IMG/VR virus record: IMGVR_UViG_3300031673_000305
Coordinates: 1 to 32,128 of that record
DNA length: 32,128 bases
Source: a virus
Direction: 5' to 3' (one strand)
The translations under genes and the position numbers were made by a program. Below the pieces are notes generated by a model. That model did not search any database, was not told the origin of the DNA, and was given only the letters and a program-made list of their open reading frames with translations. Positions 30,683 through 32,128 of this stretch are shown here, one piece after another. Position 1 is the first letter of the stretch. Each line of letters begins with the position of its first letter.

Positions 30683-31053
30683 TTGTTTAACTCCCTTTCC
30701 ATCATCATTTTGATATGTTTTTCACCGTCTATGTGTTTCCATCTGTATGGGTGTATAATCATACCTTTAGTTGTCCACCAACTACCTGTGTCTCCTTCAT
30801 ACAGGATTGAATATTTAGTTACATCAAAATATTCATTGGTGTCATTAGCTGTTAAGAACCAAGTACCATCCCTTGGCGCAGTCTCAATATTAAACCAATC
30901 ATCACCGCTTGCTATCTTTTGCAGGACGGTGAGTGCTGCTATAGCTATATCCCTAGCCCTATCAACCTCTTTACCATCACAACCATCTATAAGTATGTAA
31001 TCATTGCCTAAAACATTTGAGGCATCACCAATATGTTTAATAATATCACTCAT
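30679..31053 (-). CDS. DUF551-like protein 3
   Basis: The 124-residue protein has GDDWFNIETAPRDGTWFL around residue 52, followed by WWTTKGMIIHPYRWKHID, a diverged DUF551-type domain in which Phe-Asn replaces Gln-Pro of the usual W-Q-P-I start. The N-terminal half ends ALTVLQKIASGDDW, the same layout as in DUF551-like protein 1. GGAG lies seven bases ahead of ATG 31053; the longer ORF start at 31086 lies in the regulator gene. Confidence 0.65.
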   Translation of the reverse strand: MSDIIKHIGDASNVLGNDYILIDGCDGKEVDRARDIAIAALTVLQKIASGDDWFNIETAPRDGTWFLTANDTNEYFDVTKYSILYEGDTGSWWTTKGMIIHPYRWKHIDGEKHIKMMMERELNK

Positions 31054-31232
31054 TTTAATTCTCCATATTTTTCCATATATTCGCACAGCTTCAACGCCAT
31101 GCGCTCAATAGACTGTTCACCGCTTTCAAAGCGTTGTACAGTCCTGTAGTTAATGCCGCCCATCGCCTTAGCCATACCGCGTTGTGTTAGGTTTAGTGAT
31201 AGGCGTAGGGTTTTGAATTGTTGGTTGTTCAT
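31050..31232 (-). CDS. Cro/CI-type (XRE) helix-turn-helix regulator
   Basis: This 60-residue single-domain DNA-binding protein has FKTLRLSLNLTQRGMAKAMGGINYRTVQRFESG (about residues 6-38), the canonical XRE helix-turn-helix, with a short helical tail after it. AGGA lies ahead of the ATG. It is Cro-sized, with no peptidase or dimerisation domain, and sits at the head of the leftward gene string, so it likely controls early transcription. The 83-base gap upstream contains an inverted repeat. Confidence 0.75.
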   Translation of the reverse strand: MNNQQFKTLRLSLNLTQRGMAKAMGGINYRTVQRFESGEQSIERMALKLCEYMEKYGELK

Positions 31233-31261
31233 TGGGTGTCCTATATTTGTGGCGGGTGGTG

Positions 31262-31301
31262 GCAGGGACTTAACGTAACCGTGCGCTATTGGCTACCCTG
31301 C
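31262..31301. repeat. Long-loop inverted repeat upstream of XRE gene
   Basis: GCAGGG (31262-31267) and CCCTGC (31296-31301) can pair across a 28-base loop in the 83-base gap ahead of the helix-turn-helix gene. A similar GC-rich word with GCAGG/CCTGC occurs in the leader at 29425-29568. It may be an operator or structured leader; the pairing is short. Confidence 0.35.
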
Positions 31302-31315
31302 ATCACGCTTTAATC

Positions 31316-31459
31316 TTACGATTCACCACCCATATTTTTATATTCTTTTCTTTCGACTTCTCTTTTATTGCAACATGTTTTTGTAAAGCTGCTTTGCCAT
31401 ACGGGGTATATTGACCGTGCGCCGCAATTCTTACATTCATAAAAATAATTATTATCCAT
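31316..31459 (-). CDS. Small zinc-ribbon-like protein
   Basis: The 47-residue protein begins MDNNYFYECKNCGARSIYP, then TKTCCNKREVE. CxxC at residues 9 and 12 and CC at 29-30 suggest a minimal zinc ribbon. It starts on the stop of the gene upstream (TAATG). It is short, but codon spacing, coupling and cysteine pairing support it. Function is unknown. Confidence 0.55.
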   Translation of the reverse strand: MDNNYFYECKNCGARSIYPVWQSSFTKTCCNKREVERKEYKNMGGES

Positions 31460-31626
31460 TACACCCCCGCCAGTTTAGCTATTTTTTTAATTTCCTCATC
31501 AGTTTTAAACGCAAGAGAAAAAAATGTATCTCCCACACAAAAAGAACAATCATTATTTAATTGTGCTTGTGCTTTTAGGTTTTGAACGATTGATTGAATT
31601 AAGTTTGATTTTTGCAATGTAGTCAT
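31459..31626 (-). CDS. Small hypothetical protein with CxxC
   Basis: This 55-residue protein begins MTTLQKSNLIQSIVQNLKAQAQ, followed by NDCSFCVGDTFFSLAFK and a lysine-rich helix. Cys27 and Cys30 form a single CxxC. AAGGA lies eight bases ahead of the ATG and the stop is shared with the next start. I recognise no family. Confidence 0.55.
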   Translation of the reverse strand: MTTLQKSNLIQSIVQNLKAQAQLNNDCSFCVGDTFFSLAFKTDEEIKKIAKLAGV

Positions 31627-31706
31627 TGTATTTTCCTTTTCATCGTCGGCTCAATCGCCATTGCTTATGTAAGTATACTACGGCACTATGTCGCATAACG
31701 CAAGCG
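31627..31706 (-). promoter_or_regulatory. Candidate promoter/operator gap
   Basis: This 80-base gap contains, on the minus strand, TATACT preceded by the palindromic context AGTATACT, and TTGCGT 20 bases upstream, so spacing is poor. It separates the XRE-containing gene group from those further upstream and may carry their promoter. I see no other feature in it. Confidence 0.3.
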
Positions 31707-31892
31707 CTATTTTAAATTAATTTCACTAATAAATTCACGAGCTATCATATAAAATTCCTCGCCCCAATTATCTGAAAGTATTGCAAGTTTTTTCGTTGTG
31801 TCACCACATTTACCCTCGTAAAATGTAGACCACCCTTGAAAAATTCTTTGCTCACCGTCTATGGTATCAATAACTTTATCGCCTTTTTTCAT
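31707..31892 (-). CDS. Small hypothetical protein
   Basis: The 61-residue protein (from ATG 31892) begins MKKGDKVIDTIDGEQRIFQGWS and ends EFISEINLK. 'GDKVxDxxDG' is typical of a small SH3-like beta barrel. GGAGG lies seven bases ahead of this ATG; a TTG six bases upstream is less likely. No function can be assigned. Confidence 0.55.
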   Translation of the reverse strand: MKKGDKVIDTIDGEQRIFQGWSTFYEGKCGDTTKKLAILSDNWGEEFYMIAREFISEINLK

Positions 31893-31894
31893 CC

Positions 31895-32017
31895 TCAAAC
31901 CTCCATCATCAATTTAACATTATGCAGCGCGTCAATCGTGATATCATCCAGTTCATCATGATTAAGGTCGGGGCAATCGAGTAGTGCCATTATTATTGCG
32001 CGTTGATATTCTGTCAT
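31895..32017 (-). CDS. Small hypothetical protein (40 residues)
   Basis: An ORF of 40 residues begins MTEYQRAIIMALLDCPDLNH and ends VKLMMEV, with GAGG seven bases ahead of the ATG. It lies two bases upstream of the next gene's start and overlaps the partial gene upstream by four (ATGA). Acidic and helical; no family is recognised. Confidence 0.5.
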   Translation of the reverse strand: MTEYQRAIIMALLDCPDLNHDELDDITIDALHNVKLMMEV

Positions 32018-32128
32018 GATTTTACCTCGATGTCATTTTCTGGGGAGCGGGTTAAATATGATTTAAAAGCCCCTCTCGGCAATGCAAGAGTACCATCTTC
32101 ATTCAAGCCCCTGAAAACTATGACATGG
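32014..32128 (-). CDS. C-terminal end of a gene cut by the window edge
   Basis: The frame is open from the window edge to TGA at 32016-32014 and gives 37 residues ending GAFKSYLTRSPENDIEVKS. The stop overlaps the next start as ATGA, in line with the style of the block. The start lies beyond 32128, so no function can be proposed. Confidence 0.5.
   Translation of the reverse strand, partial: HVIVFRGLNEDGTLALPRGAFKSYLTRSPENDIEVKS

Noticed and set aside
1-32128. CRISPR arrays, tRNA genes, insertion sequences
   Set aside because: I saw no spaced direct repeats, no tRNA cloverleaf and no transposase. The only notable direct repeat is the 39-bp duplication at 28396-28473.

Overview
This window is a contiguous piece of a tailed, contractile-tail (myovirus-type) bacteriophage genome. 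It is AT-rich (about 40% GC by eye) and densely packed, with most genes overlapping by 1 to 14 bases (ATGA, TGATG or TAATG junctions). I recognise no integrase, polymerase, helicase, tRNA gene or CRISPR array, so the replication module and any lysogeny module must lie outside. The host is most likely an alphaproteobacterium. The phage carries a GcrA-like transcription factor (24380-24886), a family known from alphaproteobacteria, where it reads GANTC sites methylated by CcrM. The window itself is almost devoid of GANTC: I found 7 sites by eye where roughly 100 would be expected.

Late, rightward block (1-24184): small and large terminase; a DUF1073-type portal; an unusual five-gene receptor-binding cassette (two paralogous small proteins, a short fibre protein, a LamG-like lectin and a pectate-lyase-fold tailspike) inserted between portal and Mu F-like head protein; a DUF2213 protease/scaffold; a decoration protein; a DUF2184-type major capsid protein; head-completion and neck genes; a DUF3383-type tail sheath; tail tube; two tail assembly chaperones joined by a probable programmed -1 frameshift; a short tape measure; and a compact baseplate (Dit-like, plug, hub, gp138-like spike with HxH tip, gp25-like, gpJ-like, DUF2612). 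A distal fibre gene with its partner and a lysis cassette follow (membrane/coiled-coil protein, DUF5675 protein, small holin-like protein, and an i-spanin with a nested lipoprotein o-spanin). Promoter-like sequences (TTGnnn-N17-TATAAT type) precede the terminase, portal and protease genes. The last is followed at once by an intrinsic-terminator-like hairpin.

Convergence point (24185-24379): about 195 bases without genes, holding a GC-rich hairpin whose T-rich tail faces the leftward genes and a second perfect inverted repeat.

Leftward block (24380-32128): more than twenty small genes packed head to tail. These include the GcrA-like factor, zinc-ribbon proteins, three DUF551-like proteins, a ribbon-helix-helix-like protein, a nucleotidyltransferase-fold-like protein, a Lar-like CPFCG protein with a fresh 39-bp duplication, small membrane proteins and a Cro/CI-type helix-turn-helix regulator. 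Eight of them are under 60 codons and were found by reading the minus strand directly. The block is probably the early/regulatory accessory region. The XRE-like regulator near its upstream end and the GcrA-like protein at its downstream end are the obvious transcriptional controllers.
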